DNA from: MED-G78 sp964275345
GTDB taxonomy: Bacteria; Pseudomonadota; Gammaproteobacteria; Magnimaribacterales; D2472
Length of the DNA stretch: 64,000 nt
Assembly (NCBI GenBank): GCA_964275345.1
Contig: CAXYBK010000003.1
Location: 744,001-808,000 of the forward strand
Direction: 5' to 3'
How positions within the stretch are numbered: position 1 is the first letter of the stretch; every line of letters starts with the position of its first letter. The notes beneath the pieces were generated by a model. It ran no database searches. It had not been told where the DNA came from and saw nothing but the letters and a program-made list of their open reading frames with translations. Of this stretch, positions 55,205 to 64,000 are shown in pieces. The translations under genes and the position numbers were made by a program.

Positions 55205-56467
55205 TTACTTAAATTCTGGATAAGCTTCTACACCTATCTCAGAAACATCAAGTCCTTCAAATTGCTCTTCATCAGTTGCTCTTATTGGCAGTAACATATT
55301 TATCAAATAAATAGTTGCAAAACTTGTTGCATATGTGAAACCAGCAATTAAAACAACACCAGTAAGTTGGCCAACAAAATCAGCTCCACCAGTCAAAGCA
55401 ACAATTAGAACACCATATATACCCACAATACCGTGAGCAGAAATAGCTCCTACAGGATCATCAATACCTCGTTTCTCTAAGAAAAGAATAGAGAAATAAA
55501 CTATCGCACCACCAATTGCTCCAACAAGAACAGCGCTACCAGCAGATGAGCTTAAAGGATCAGCAGTAATTGAAACTAATCCAGCAATAGCACCATTAAT
55601 AGCCATTGTTACATCCATCTTGCCAGTTCTAAAAAGACTCAACATCAGTGCAGCAACAACACCACCGGCTGCAGCCATATTAGTATTTAAAAATACTTGG
55701 CTTACCGCAGTCGCACTGCTAACTTCAGATACCTTAAGTTCTGAGCCGCCATTGAATCCAAACCATCCTAACCAAAGAATCCATGCACCAAGCGCAGCCA
55801 TAGGAATATTTGATCCAGGCATAGGATTTACAGAACCATCGTAGTTATACTTTCCTTTTCTTGGACCAAGAACTGTTACAACTGCTAAAGCAGCAGCAGC
55901 TCCGCACAAATGCACCGTTCCGGAACCTGCATAATCAGAATATGAAATACCCATTGATGCAAATCCACCACCCCAGTTCCAAAAACCTTGAGTAGGGTAG
56001 ATAAAACCAGTTAAAACAATAGCAAATAAGAAAAATGGTATTAGCTTCATTCTTCCAGCAACTGCACCTGAGACTATTGACATAGCAGTAGCAACAAATA
56101 CAACTTGGAAAAAGAAGTCAGCTTGATGGGAGTAGTAGCCTACAAAATCACCGCCAGCAACTGATCCTGATGCTCCATACAACATGGGCTCAGCTTCTGT
56201 TGCAGTGGATAATGTCCACGAAGTTCCTATTTTTGGGAAAAGCCCACTAAGATAGCTATCTCCTGAATACATTAAAGCAAAACCACATACTAAATACATG
56301 ATTGAGGCTATCGAATATAGACCTAAATTTTTCGTTACAATTTCAGATACATCTTTTTTTTGTACTAGACCCGCTTCAAGCATAGTAAAACCTGCTGCCA
56401 TCCACATTACTAAAGCACCAGCCATAACGGCATAAAAAGTATCTAATGCAAATTTTATTTCTTCCAT
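55205..56467 (-). CDS. amt: Ammonium transporter (Amt), first unit of a different subfamily
   Basis: 420 residues, about 11 TM helices, no signal peptide. MAAGFTMLEAGLVQKKDV, FNWGGGFAS, twin-His sites in GTVHLCGAAAAL and AISAHGIVGIYG. Only moderately similar to the 53335 transporter, so probably not a recent duplicate of it. AAAGGAG precedes ATG 56467. Third gene of the porin-glnK-amt unit. Confidence 0.95.
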   Translation of the reverse strand: MEEIKFALDTFYAVMAGALVMWMAAGFTMLEAGLVQKKDVSEIVTKNLGLYSIASIMYLVCGFALMYSGDSYLSGLFPKIGTSWTLSTATEAEPMLYGASGSVAGGDFVGYYSHQADFFFQVVFVATAMSIVSGAVAGRMKLIPFFLFAIVLTGFIYPTQGFWNWGGGFASMGISYSDYAGSGTVHLCGAAAALAVVTVLGPRKGKYNYDGSVNPMPGSNIPMAALGAWILWLGWFGFNGGSELKVSEVSSATAVSQVFLNTNMAAAGGVVAALMLSLFRTGKMDVTMAINGAIAGLVSITADPLSSSAGSAVLVGAIGGAIVYFSILFLEKRGIDDPVGAISAHGIVGIYGVLIVALTGGADFVGQLTGVVLIAGFTYATSFATIYLINMLLPIRATDEEQFEGLDVSEIGVEAYPEFK

Positions 56468-56479
56468 AGTATTTCTCCT

Positions 56480-56812
56480 TTAAATAGCCTCAGAACCAGT
56501 TTGTCCGGTTCTGATTCTTATTACGTCTTCAACGTTAGTTACAAATATTTTTCCATCACCAATTTTTCCAGTATTAGCTGATTCTGAAATTACTTTAATT
56601 ACAGTTTCAAAATCGTCTGTTAGGATTTCAAGTTTTATTTTTGGTAATGTATCTACTGAATATTCAGCACCTCTATACATTTCTGTATGACCTTTCTGTC
56701 TTCCATAGCCTTTAACTTCAGAGATAGTTAAGCCTTCAATTCCAGCTTCAACTAATGCTTCTTTAACTTCTTGAAGTTTAAAAGGTTTAATAATTGCGGT
56801 TATTAATTTCAT
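56480..56812 (-). CDS. glnK: Nitrogen regulatory P-II protein (GlnK-type), copy 2
   Basis: 110 residues, near-identical to copy 1 in the T-loop and C-terminus, with Tyr51 retained; differences cluster at residues 13-25 and 66-76. An 80-base stretch is identical between the two genes (54777-54856 and 56625-56704). Upstream of ATG 56812 the message reads TTTTCCCCCTATT, so no Shine-Dalgarno is visible; translation may be coupled to the porin gene that ends 25 bases before. Confidence 0.95.
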   Translation of the reverse strand: MKLITAIIKPFKLQEVKEALVEAGIEGLTISEVKGYGRQKGHTEMYRGAEYSVDTLPKIKLEILTDDFETVIKVISESANTGKIGDGKIFVTNVEDVIRIRTGQTGSEAI

Positions 56813-56837
56813 AATAGGGGGAAAATTAATTCAGCAA

Positions 56838-57437
56838 TTAAAAGCTTGCAGAAACAGAAAATACAAGTGCATCTTCATCCATTAAATCAACAGAGTCAGA
56901 ACTAAAATCTGAATATGTTAATCCACAATCATATTCACCACATGCAAATCCATAACCTAATGCATAGTTAGTCCCGTAGGTATCGTAATCACCATATGAG
57001 ACTGAAAAATCTCCCATGCTATAGGAAAGATCCATATAGTCTGGCGCACCATCTTGTCCTGCATAATACCCAACACCAAAATCACCATAGCTTAATGCAA
57101 CACCAATTTCTTGAAAGTCTAGTCCTGAGTCTCCAGGATAACCAAAATCAACGTAACTAACGTCGATACCGACTTCCCCGAGAGAAAAACCATATCCAAA
57201 ATATGTATCTAACTCACTTCCAGCACCTTCAGAAAAACTTACATTTGAACCCCAAATACCGGCATAAAAACCAGATTCAGATTCAAAATCAAAACCACCT
57301 GATAGAGCTGGATCGCTACCAGTTTGTGTCATTCCTCTCCAAATATAATCTGAAGCAAAAGCAACATTTGCACTTACACCAGCAAAGCTAGGAACAGCAA
57401 TAAAGCCTGTAAGTAGAACAGTTAAAAATTTATTCAT
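56838..57437 (-). CDS. TorF-family putative porin
   Basis: 199 residues: signal peptide ending SFAG (about residue 20), then VSANVAFASDYIWRGMTQTGSDPALSGG in outline, the hallmark of this family, and a beta barrel rich in Gly/Tyr/Asp that ends VSASF. Such porins often lie beside P-II and Amt genes in proteobacteria. It is the first gene after the sigma-54 promoter at 57481, so it probably assists nitrogen-compound entry through the outer membrane. Confidence 0.87.
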   Translation of the reverse strand: MNKFLTVLLTGFIAVPSFAGVSANVAFASDYIWRGMTQTGSDPALSGGFDFESESGFYAGIWGSNVSFSEGAGSELDTYFGYGFSLGEVGIDVSYVDFGYPGDSGLDFQEIGVALSYGDFGVGYYAGQDGAPDYMDLSYSMGDFSVSYGDYDTYGTNYALGYGFACGEYDCGLTYSDFSSDSVDLMDEDALVFSVSASF

Positions 57438-57480
57438 TTGTTATCTCCTTGTAATTAAAATTAAGTTCTACCTAGGTAAT

Positions 57481-57496
57481 AGCAATTTTCGTGCCA
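57481..57496 (-). promoter_or_regulatory. Sigma-54 promoter of porin-glnK-amt
   Basis: On the minus strand TGGCACGAAAATTGCT, a perfect match to TGGCACGNNNNTTGCW with GG-N10-GC. It lies 44 bases before the porin ATG, which has AAGGAGA as ribosome site. Confidence 0.93.
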
Positions 57497-57571
57497 AAAG
57501 GTTTTTGCTCAAACTCTTTTCATATATAAGTTAATGGTTATAATTCCTGTCTAAGTTTTTACGGAGTTAAT

Positions 57572-58342
57572 ATGGATTTAAAAAATAAAGTTGCACTTGT
57601 TACAGGTGGAGCATCTGGTCTTGGAAGAGCTACTGTTGAAAAGTTTGTTGCCGAAGGAGCAAAAGTAGCCATTCTTGATTTAAATGAAGACAATGCTAAA
57701 GAAGTCCAAGCAGCATTAGGTGAAGAGAATGTTCAATATTTTTTAACGAATGTTATGGAAGAGCAACCAGTTATGGATGCAATTGCAGGTATTAAAGAGA
57801 AATTTGGAGCTCTTCATATAGCTGTTAATTGTGCTGGTACCGGATATGGTGCAAGGATAATTGGAAAAGAAGCTCCTCATCCATTAGATCATTTTAAATT
57901 TATAATTGATTTAAATTTAGTTGGTACTTTTAACGTTATGAGACTAGCTGCTGAGTTGATGGATAAGAATGAGCCTGATGAAAAAGGTGAGAAAGGTGTG
58001 TTGATTAATACAGCTTCTGTTGCTGGCTACGAGGGACAAATTGGTCAATCTGCTTACAGCGCTTCGAAAGCTGGCGTAATAGGTTTAACGCTAACTGCCG
58101 CTAGAGATCTTGCAAGGCATAATATTAGGGTTTGCACTATTGCCCCAGGTATTTTTGATACGCCTTTAATGCAACTAGCCCCAGACAAAGTTAGACAACC
58201 TTTACTTGATTCAACACAATTTCCTCATAGGTTTGGTATTCCAGCAGAATATGGAGACCTTGCTGCCCATATTGTTTCAAATTCATATTTAAATGGTGAA
58301 ACCATAAGAATTGATTCAGGTATGAGAATGACTCCACGATGA
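57572..58342 (+). CDS. Short-chain dehydrogenase, 3-hydroxyacyl-CoA dehydrogenase type 2-like
   Basis: 256 residues: NAD motif ALVTGGASGLGRATV, NCAGTGYG, catalytic Ser in NTASVAGYEGQ and YSASK (Tyr-x-x-x-Lys), and IAPGIFDTPL. Closest in pattern to HSD10-type 3-hydroxyacyl-CoA dehydrogenases, suggesting fatty-acid or branched-chain acid breakdown. The stop overlaps the next start by ATGA, so it is coupled to the reductase gene. Confidence 0.9.
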   Translation: MDLKNKVALVTGGASGLGRATVEKFVAEGAKVAILDLNEDNAKEVQAALGEENVQYFLTNVMEEQPVMDAIAGIKEKFGALHIAVNCAGTGYGARIIGKEAPHPLDHFKFIIDLNLVGTFNVMRLAAELMDKNEPDEKGEKGVLINTASVAGYEGQIGQSAYSASKAGVIGLTLTAARDLARHNIRVCTIAPGIFDTPLMQLAPDKVRQPLLDSTQFPHRFGIPAEYGDLAAHIVSNSYLNGETIRIDSGMRMTPR

Positions 58343-59329
58343 GTGAATATCAAGGCTACTTAATTGAAGAAAAAGACGGCGTCTTATGCAGGATCTATTC
58401 AGTTAATAAATACACCTGAAATTGAAGACAATCATTTAATAATTAATGTTGAATACTCATCCTTAAACTATAAAGACGCTTTATCAGCCTCAGGTCCTAA
58501 AAGTGGTGTAACAAGGAATTATCCATTTGTTCCTGGTATTGATGCAGTTGGAAAAGTTACTCAATCTATGTCTAACAGGTTTCAAGTCGGTGATGAGGTT
58601 ATTGTTACCGGATATAGCATGGGCATGAGTGTATATGGTGGATTTGGAGAGATTATTCATGTACCTGCAAATTGGGCGGCAAAACTGCCAAGTAATTTAA
58701 CAGCTAAAGAAGCTATGAGTTATGGAACTGCAGGCTTGACTGCAGCAGCTTCAGTTAAAAAAATTATTGATAGTGGAATAGATAAAGAAAAGCCAATATT
58801 AGTTTCAGGTGCAACAGGTGGAGTTGGCTCTGTTGCTGTAAATATCCTCAATAAGTTAGGCTATGAAGTTCACGCATTAACTGGCAAGAGCTCTGAAGAT
58901 GAGTTTCTTAAATCCATTGGAGCTTCATCGGTATTGCTTAGAAATGAATTTATGGAAAATCCAACCAGGCCTTTAGACAAGGCTATATATGGAGGTGCTG
59001 TAGATACTGTTGGAGGAGATATTTTGGCTAAAATTATTTCTATGACTGCACCTAAATGCTCAGTATCCGCATGTGGGAATGTTGCTGGCATGGAATTAAA
59101 TACTTCAGTTTTTCCATTTATTTTAAGAGGAGTTTCCTTAATTGGAATTGACTCTGCAGAATCTGCAATTGAATTTAAAGAGTCTATCTGGGATTTACTT
59201 GCAGGAGAATGGAAAGTAAATTTAGAAGACTCAACTAAGTCTATAAGTTTAGATTGTGTGGGCGATGAGATTACAAAAATATTAGATGGTAAACAGGTTG
59301 GAAGGGTTGTTATTAAACATGGAGAATAA
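58339..59329 (+). CDS. Zinc-free alcohol dehydrogenase/acrylyl-CoA reductase (YhdH-like); frame break near 58384
   Basis: Quinone-oxidoreductase-type MDR enzyme: VEYSSLNYKDALSASG, PGIDAVGKV, SYGTAGLTAAASV and VSGATGGVGSVAV. The main frame has only TTG 58364 as start and lacks the usual N-terminus. ATG 58339, overlapping the SDR stop, begins MSEYQGYLIEEKDGV in the neighbouring frame. Removing one T at 58384-58385 joins them as DGV-YAGSIQL, which restores the family pattern. Most likely a sequencing indel. Reduces acrylyl-CoA or an enoyl-type substrate with NADPH. Confidence 0.82.
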
Positions 59330-59333
59330 AGAT

Positions 59334-59465
59334 ATGAGAGACGATATAGATACTTTTTATGATGATGTAGAATCAAATGAAGATAGCAAATCTGATGCTA
59401 AAGTTTCATTTATTATTATTGTCGTTGCTGTAATAGCTGCGCTTTATTGGGTTTCAGGGCAATAA
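59334..59465 (+). CDS. Small tail-anchored membrane protein (43 aa)
   Basis: ATG 59334 with GGAG ten bases upstream, five bases after the reductase stop. Acidic N-terminal half (DDIDTFYDDVESNED) and a C-terminal hydrophobic helix (VSFIIIVVAVIAALYWV). It stops two bases from the convergent trxB end. No family recognised; the layout favours a real small operon member. Confidence 0.55.
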   Translation: MRDDIDTFYDDVESNEDSKSDAKVSFIIIVVAVIAALYWVSGQ

Positions 59466-59467
59466 AT

Positions 59468-60400
59468 TTATTCAGATAGATACTTCTCAGCATCTAGGGC
59501 TGCCATACAGCCAAAGCCAGCTGAAGTTACTGCTTGTCTGTATATTTGATCAGATACATCTCCGGCAGCAAATACACCTTCAACGCTTGTTTTAGTAACA
59601 GATCCGTTTGTACCAGATTGAATAAGAATATAACCATTATCCATATCTAACTGCCCATCAAAAATATCTGTATTAGGTTTATGACCTATTGCAATAAAAA
59701 TACCCATGACGTCTCTTTTAATTTCTGTCCCATTTTGATTAAGAAGTGCGCCTGTCACTCCAGCCTTATCACCTAAGACTTCTTCTAATTGAGTATTCCA
59801 TAAGATTTCTATTTTTCCTGCAGACTCTTGTTCAAAAACTCTATCTTGAAGAATTTTTTCACCCCTTAATTCATCTCTCCTATGCACAAGTGTAACTTTA
59901 GAGCATATTCTTGAAAGATATAAAGCTTCTTCAAGCGCAGTATTTCCACCTCCAATAACTAAGACTTCCTGATCTTTATAAAAGAAACCATCGCAAGTAG
60001 CACAAGCAGAGACTCCTTTTCCTAGAAATTCTTTTTCAGAAGGAAGACCAAGATACATTGCGCTTGCTCCTGTAGAAATAATTAATGCATCAGCAGTATA
60101 TGAGTCACTACCAGTTAACAAAAAAGGTTTTTGGGTTAGATCTACAGAATCTATATGATCAGCAATCATTTCTACATCAAACTGCATTGCATGATCTTTC
60201 ATTCTTTTCATTAAATCTGGACCTTGAAGACCATCACTATCCCCAGGCCAGTTTTCAACATCTGTAGTGGTAGTTAATTGGCCACCTTCTTGCGATCCTG
60301 CAATAAGTGCTGGATTTAATCCTGCTCTTGCAGCGTAAATTGAGGCTGAATATCCTGCTGGACCCGAGCCAAGAATTATTAGTTTTTTATGATTATTCAT
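59468..60400 (-). CDS. trxB: Thioredoxin reductase
   Basis: 310 residues: FAD motif LIILGSGPAGYSASIYAARAG, redox-active CATC in SACATCDGFFY (about 137-140), NADPH motif VIGGGNTALEEALYL and C-terminal GVFAAGDVSDQIYRQ. Reduces thioredoxin with NADPH. Divergent from ftsK; the trxB-ftsK-lolA order is typical of gammaproteobacteria. Confidence 0.97.
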   Translation of the reverse strand: MNNHKKLIILGSGPAGYSASIYAARAGLNPALIAGSQEGGQLTTTTDVENWPGDSDGLQGPDLMKRMKDHAMQFDVEMIADHIDSVDLTQKPFLLTGSDSYTADALIISTGASAMYLGLPSEKEFLGKGVSACATCDGFFYKDQEVLVIGGGNTALEEALYLSRICSKVTLVHRRDELRGEKILQDRVFEQESAGKIEILWNTQLEEVLGDKAGVTGALLNQNGTEIKRDVMGIFIAIGHKPNTDIFDGQLDMDNGYILIQSGTNGSVTKTSVEGVFAAGDVSDQIYRQAVTSAGFGCMAALDAEKYLSE

Positions 60401-60480
60401 GTAGCAAAATTATAATTCAAATATACACAAATTGTGATTAATTCCAATATAATTAATCATATATTAATAATATTTAAACA

Positions 60481-62775
60481 ATGAATTCTCCATATACTAA
60501 AAGCATCTTTAAGAGTTTTCTTGGATTCGCTCTTTTAGGTTTATGTTTATATATTTTTATAGCACTTATTTCTTACAATTCATCTGATCCAGGCTTTTCT
60601 TCCTTTTCTTCCAATCAAGAAATTGTAAATATGGGAGGTCCCTTTGGTGCTTGGATTTCAGACATTCTTTTTGTTCTTTTTGGTATTGCTGCATATATTA
60701 TCCTTGGACTTTTAGCTAGCCTTTCAATTGAATCAATATTTTTTACTAGTAAATACTCATCGAGAGCCAAATCTTACTTTCGTTTTATTGGATCCATAGC
60801 TACGATTTTATGCGCATGTTCTTTATTTGAATTTTATTTAGAAGGAAATAACTATCCAGAGTTATCTGCTGGCGGTTATACAGGTAATTTAATTTTTACA
60901 TCTCTATCAAACATTTTTGGTCAAATAGGTGCTTTAATTTTTTTAATTCTTTTTTTAATACCATCCTTTGCTTTAGCATTTAATTTTAGTTGGACCAAGG
61001 TTCTTGATAAAGTTGGTTCTTCTTTATTATTAGTAACAAAGCATGTAAATAGAATTGTTTCTAATTTATTTTCTAAAATAAAAAGTGCTATAAAAAGATA
61101 CAGAGAACAACAAAAATTGAGATCTGAAGCCAATGCTAGGCAGAAAGAAGAAAAGGTTAAAGAAGTAGTCGCTAAAAAACCAGCTGAGATTAAAGCTCCA
61201 GTTAAGGAAATTCAAAAAGATCTTGAACCAGAAAAAACTAAAACTGAAGTTAAGCCAATTGCTTCAAGTCCTAGCGGTCCAAAATCTATTTCTGAAGATG
61301 AAAAAACCAGAATGCCAAGTACGGAACTCTTAGATAGGGCTCTTGATGATGGTTCATCTTTATCTCAAGAAGATTTAAGCGCTCTAGCAAGTTTGCTAGA
61401 ACTAAAACTTGCTGAATTTGGTGTAACTGCCGATGTTGTTTCTGTTTTACCTGGGCCAGTTGTTACTAGGTTTGAGATAGAATTAGCTCCTGGCACAAAA
61501 GCTAGTAAAGTTACAAATATTGCTCAAGATATAGCTAGATCTTTGGCGGTAAGCAGTGTCAGGGTGGTAGAGGTTATTGAAGGAAAATCTGTAGTAGGAA
61601 TTGAGATACCTAATACCAACAGAAAAATGGTTCGTCTTACTGAAATACTCTCCTCTAATGCATTTAAGAATTCAACATCAAGTCTTTCATTAGCCCTTGG
61701 TCATGATATTGCTGGTAAATCTGTAGTAGTTGATTTGGCAAAAATGCCCATTTATTGGTAGCTGGAACCACAGGATCAGGAAAATCTGTTGGTGTTAATG
61801 CAATGTTACTAAGCTTACTATTTAAATCTGATCCTGAAGATGTTCGTTTAATTTTAATTGATCCAAAAATGCTTGAATTGTCAGTTTATGATGGTATTCC
61901 GCATTTATTAACTCCAGTTATTACTGATATGACAGATGCATCTAATGGCCTTAGGTGGTGTGTTGCTGAGATGGACAGAAGGTATAAGTTAATGTCTATT
62001 ATGGGTGTAAGAAATCTTCAAGGCTTCAATAAAAAAATTGAAGATGCTGCAGCAAATGGTCAACAAATTCCAGATCCATTGACCGAGGACGAAGATGTAT
62101 TTCTTAGAAAAGCTTCCGGCTATTGTTGTAGTGGTAGACGAGTTTGCTGACATGATGATGCTGGTCGGAAAAAAAGTTGAACACCTTATAGCCAGAATAG
62201 CTCAAAAGGCTAGGGCGGCAGGAATACATTTAATACTTGCAACACAAAGACCTTCTGTTGATGTTATTACTGGACTTATTAAAGCAAATATTCCAACGCG
62301 AATAGGTTTTCAGGTCTCATCCAAGATAGATTCAAGAACTATTCTTGATCAGGGTGGAGCAGAGCAATTACTTGGATGGGGTGATATGCTTTATCTGCCT
62401 CCAGGTGTGAGTGTTCCAATGAGAGTTCATGGCGCTTTTGTCGGAGATGATGAAGTGCACAGAGTTGTTGATGATTGGAAAAAACGTTCAGAACCAGATT
62501 ACATTGAAAGCATTGTTTCAGATGTTCAAGATACAGGACCTATTCCAGGTTGGTCTAATGAGAATTCAAATGACGAAGATGCGGACGAGCTTTATGATGA
62601 AGCAGTTAATTTTGTAATTGATTCTAGACGCGCATCTATTTCTGCTGTCCAAAGAAAATTAAGAATTGGCTACAACAGGGCTGCAAGGTTAATTGAGACT
62701 ATGGAGCAAGCAGGCATAGTTACTGAAATGAGCTCAAATGGATCAAGAGAAGTTATTGTTCCTAAAAGAAATTAG
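60481..62775 (+). CDS. ftsK: DNA translocase FtsK, interrupted by two compensating frame breaks
   Basis: Cell-division DNA pump. N-terminal domain with four TM helices (about 13-160), charged Pro/Lys linker, alpha domain (LLELKLAEFGVTADV), motor with Walker A AGTTGSGKSVGVNAM and Walker B IVVVVDEFADMMM, and C-terminal gamma winged helix (ISAVQRKLRIGYNRAARLIE). The frame is lost after DLAKMP at about 61749 (one C missing from a CCCC run would give MPHLLVAGTTGSGK) and regained at about 62101 (one extra T; VFLEKLPAIVVV). The shifts cancel. As the gene is essential, sequence error is more likely than a real pseudogene. Confidence 0.93.
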
Positions 62776-62780
62776 TTTAA

Positions 62781-63299
62781 ATGAAATTAATATATCTTTG
62801 CTTAGCCATATTTAGCTCTTTTACTTATTCGGATGATTTAATAGATTTATTTAATCAATCCATACAAACCGCAAACCTAGCTTTTGTTCAATCTTCTATC
62901 AACCCATACACAAACTCAATTGATAAAAGCGAAGGAAGAATTATTAGAGATAAAGAAAGCATATATTTTTACATTGACAATCCTTTTAAAGAAAAATATG
63001 AATTATCTAATGATGAAATCATCATTACTGACCTAGAGCTAGATCAAGTTTCTAATATTCAATTATCTGAACTTTCTAACAACACCTTAATTGACATATT
63101 CTTAAATGGACTTTCTTTAAATAACTCAAATTACGAGTTAGAGTTTGATAAAGATACTATTTTAATTAAATCTTCATCAGCTGAGGGATATAATGAGATT
63201 GAGGTCAAGTTTAAGGAAAGTAGGATTTATTATTTAAAATATAAAGATAATTTAGATATAGAGAATCTAATTATGTTTACCAAAATGGTAGCAAATTGA
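62781..63299 (+). CDS. lolA: Outer-membrane lipoprotein carrier LolA
   Basis: 172 residues: signal peptide (about 1-16), then the divergent half-barrel of LolA with EGRIIRDKESIYFYIDNPFKEKYELSNDEI. Carries lipoproteins across the periplasm from LolCDE to LolB. The sequence is poorly conserved; position between ftsK and crcB/serS supports the name. Stop overlaps the crcB start (TGATG). Confidence 0.88.
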   Translation: MKLIYLCLAIFSSFTYSDDLIDLFNQSIQTANLAFVQSSINPYTNSIDKSEGRIIRDKESIYFYIDNPFKEKYELSNDEIIITDLELDQVSNIQLSELSNNTLIDIFLNGLSLNNSNYELEFDKDTILIKSSSAEGYNEIEVKFKESRIYYLKYKDNLDIENLIMFTKMVAN

Positions 63300-63661
63300 T
63301 GAATTTTTTATTAATTGGAGCTGGAGGCGCTTTAGGTGCTATTTCTAGATATGCTTTAACTGAGGCAGTGACAAAATACTTTTCAACAAGCCAATACATT
63401 GGAACATTAAGTGTAAATATTCTCGGGTGTTTTCTTGTAGGTTTACTTTTTGGGTTATTTGCAGATATGAAATCTGAGATGCAGGTTTTTTTTGTTATTG
63501 GTTTTCTAGGTTCTTTTACTACTATGTCAGCTTTTTCTTTTCAAACCTTAGAAATGTTCAATAATCAAAACTTTGGTGAGGCTGCTCTATATATATTAAT
63601 GACAATTGTATTTACAATAATGTTTACATATATAGGTTTGACCTTAGGAGAGCTAAAGTAA
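63299..63661 (+). CDS. crcB: Fluoride channel CrcB/Fluc
   Basis: 120 residues, four TM helices: IGAGGALGAISRYALTEAV, TLSVNILGCFLVGLLFG, GFLGSFTTMSAFSFQTLEM. The conserved Asn and the TTMSxF phenylalanine box fit the dual-topology fluoride exporters. ATG 63299 overlaps the lolA stop. I see no fluoride riboswitch, and there is hardly room for one. Confidence 0.93.
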   Translation: MNFLLIGAGGALGAISRYALTEAVTKYFSTSQYIGTLSVNILGCFLVGLLFGLFADMKSEMQVFFVIGFLGSFTTMSAFSFQTLEMFNNQNFGEAALYILMTIVFTIMFTYIGLTLGELK

Positions 63662-63662
63662 G

Positions 63663-64000
63663 ATGTTAGATATAAAATTATTGAGAGAATCACCTCAAGA
63701 AGTATCTGATGCTTTGAGCGCAAGAGGTTATTCGTTAGATCTTTTTAAATTTAATGAATTGGATGCCAAAAGGAAAACCTTACAAATTGACGTTGAGTTT
63801 TTGCAGTCAGAGAGAAAACGCTTATCCACAGAATTTGCTAACTTAAAAAAAGCTGGCACTTCAACAGATGCTTTGAAAAATGATATTGATAAAATCAATG
63901 ATGGTCTCAAGTCAGGCGAAGATGTTCTTAAAGATTTCCAAATTCAAATTGAGAATTTCTTATTAGATATCCCTAATATTCCTCATGCCAATGCTCCGAT
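63663..64000 (+). CDS. serS: Seryl-tRNA synthetase, 3' partial
   Basis: The first 112 codons are in the window: MLDIKLLRESPQEVSDALSARG, then a long coiled-coil arm (ELDAKRKTLQIDVEFLQSERKRLS onward) and NFLLDIPNIPHANAP, which begins the catalytic domain. Charges tRNA-Ser. It starts two bases after crcB. Confidence 0.96.
   Translation, partial: MLDIKLLRESPQEVSDALSARGYSLDLFKFNELDAKRKTLQIDVEFLQSERKRLSTEFANLKKAGTSTDALKNDIDKINDGLKSGEDVLKDFQIQIENFLLDIPNIPHANAP

Noticed and set aside
1..64000. CRISPR arrays, insertion sequences, prophage or attachment sites
   Set aside because: No regularly spaced repeats, transposase or integrase genes, or flanking duplications at either tRNA were seen.

Overview
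The window is a gene-dense, visibly AT-rich stretch of a Gram-negative chromosome, with short intergenic gaps, many 4-base overlaps and lysine/isoleucine/asparagine-rich proteins. The end of the window has the gammaproteobacterial order trxB - ftsK - lolA - crcB - serS. Together with a type II secretion system, TorF-type porin, P-II/ammonium transporter pairs, photolyase, beta-glucan enzymes and phosphate-scavenging genes, this fits a streamlined marine gammaproteobacterium, perhaps SAR86-like. That assignment is inference; no rRNA or phylogenetic marker was compared. I see no insertion sequence, prophage, CRISPR array or replication origin.

Layout. 1-9 kb: an M64 peptidase cut by the window edge, tRNA-Gly(GCC), a secreted amidase, an FAD oxidoreductase, malate synthase G, a DUF1330 protein and pyruvate kinase. 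9-15 kb: a sugar cassette of a LacI regulator divergent from a sodium:sugar symporter, a GH3 beta-glucosidase and glucokinase. 15-24 kb: an L33-like ribosomal protein, indoleamine 2,3-dioxygenase, a probable unassigned ncRNA with its own promoter and terminator, a CinA-like/nucleotidyltransferase fusion, an alpha/beta hydrolase, a photolyase-related protein, a PhoD-like phosphatase, two exported proteins of unknown function, tRNA-Gly(UCC) and prepilin peptidase. 24-29 kb: gamma-glutamyltransferase and two acyl-CoA synthetases.

29-47.5 kb is dominated by phosphate. phoB-phoR is followed by a triple Pho box, a short leader with a 28-codon ORF and a terminator-like hairpin, then a full type II secretion operon gspCDEFGHIJKLM. 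Next come Ppx/GppA and PPK2 (polyphosphate metabolism), a PiT phosphate transporter, a porin, a TetR regulator and a beta-propeller phytase. The layout suggests that secretion and phosphate scavenging respond together to phosphate starvation (inference).

47.5-53 kb holds epoxide hydrolase, DedA, HIT protein, an MFS transporter, a GDPD phosphodiesterase, an acyltransferase and small membrane proteins. 53-57.5 kb is a nitrogen region with two paralogous glnK-amt pairs, one preceded by a TorF-like porin. Each unit has a good sigma-54 promoter (GG-N10-GC). Between the units lie two strong hairpins whose loops, on the amt strand, are C-rich and complementary to the Shine-Dalgarno of one glnK. 57.5-64 kb holds an SDR, a YhdH-like reductase, trxB, ftsK, lolA, crcB and the start of serS.

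Five places show single-base reading-frame breaks in otherwise intact genes (3368, 18143-18174, about 58384, about 61749, about 62101). Two of them lie in the essential gene ftsK and cancel each other. Residual sequencing indels are the simplest explanation.
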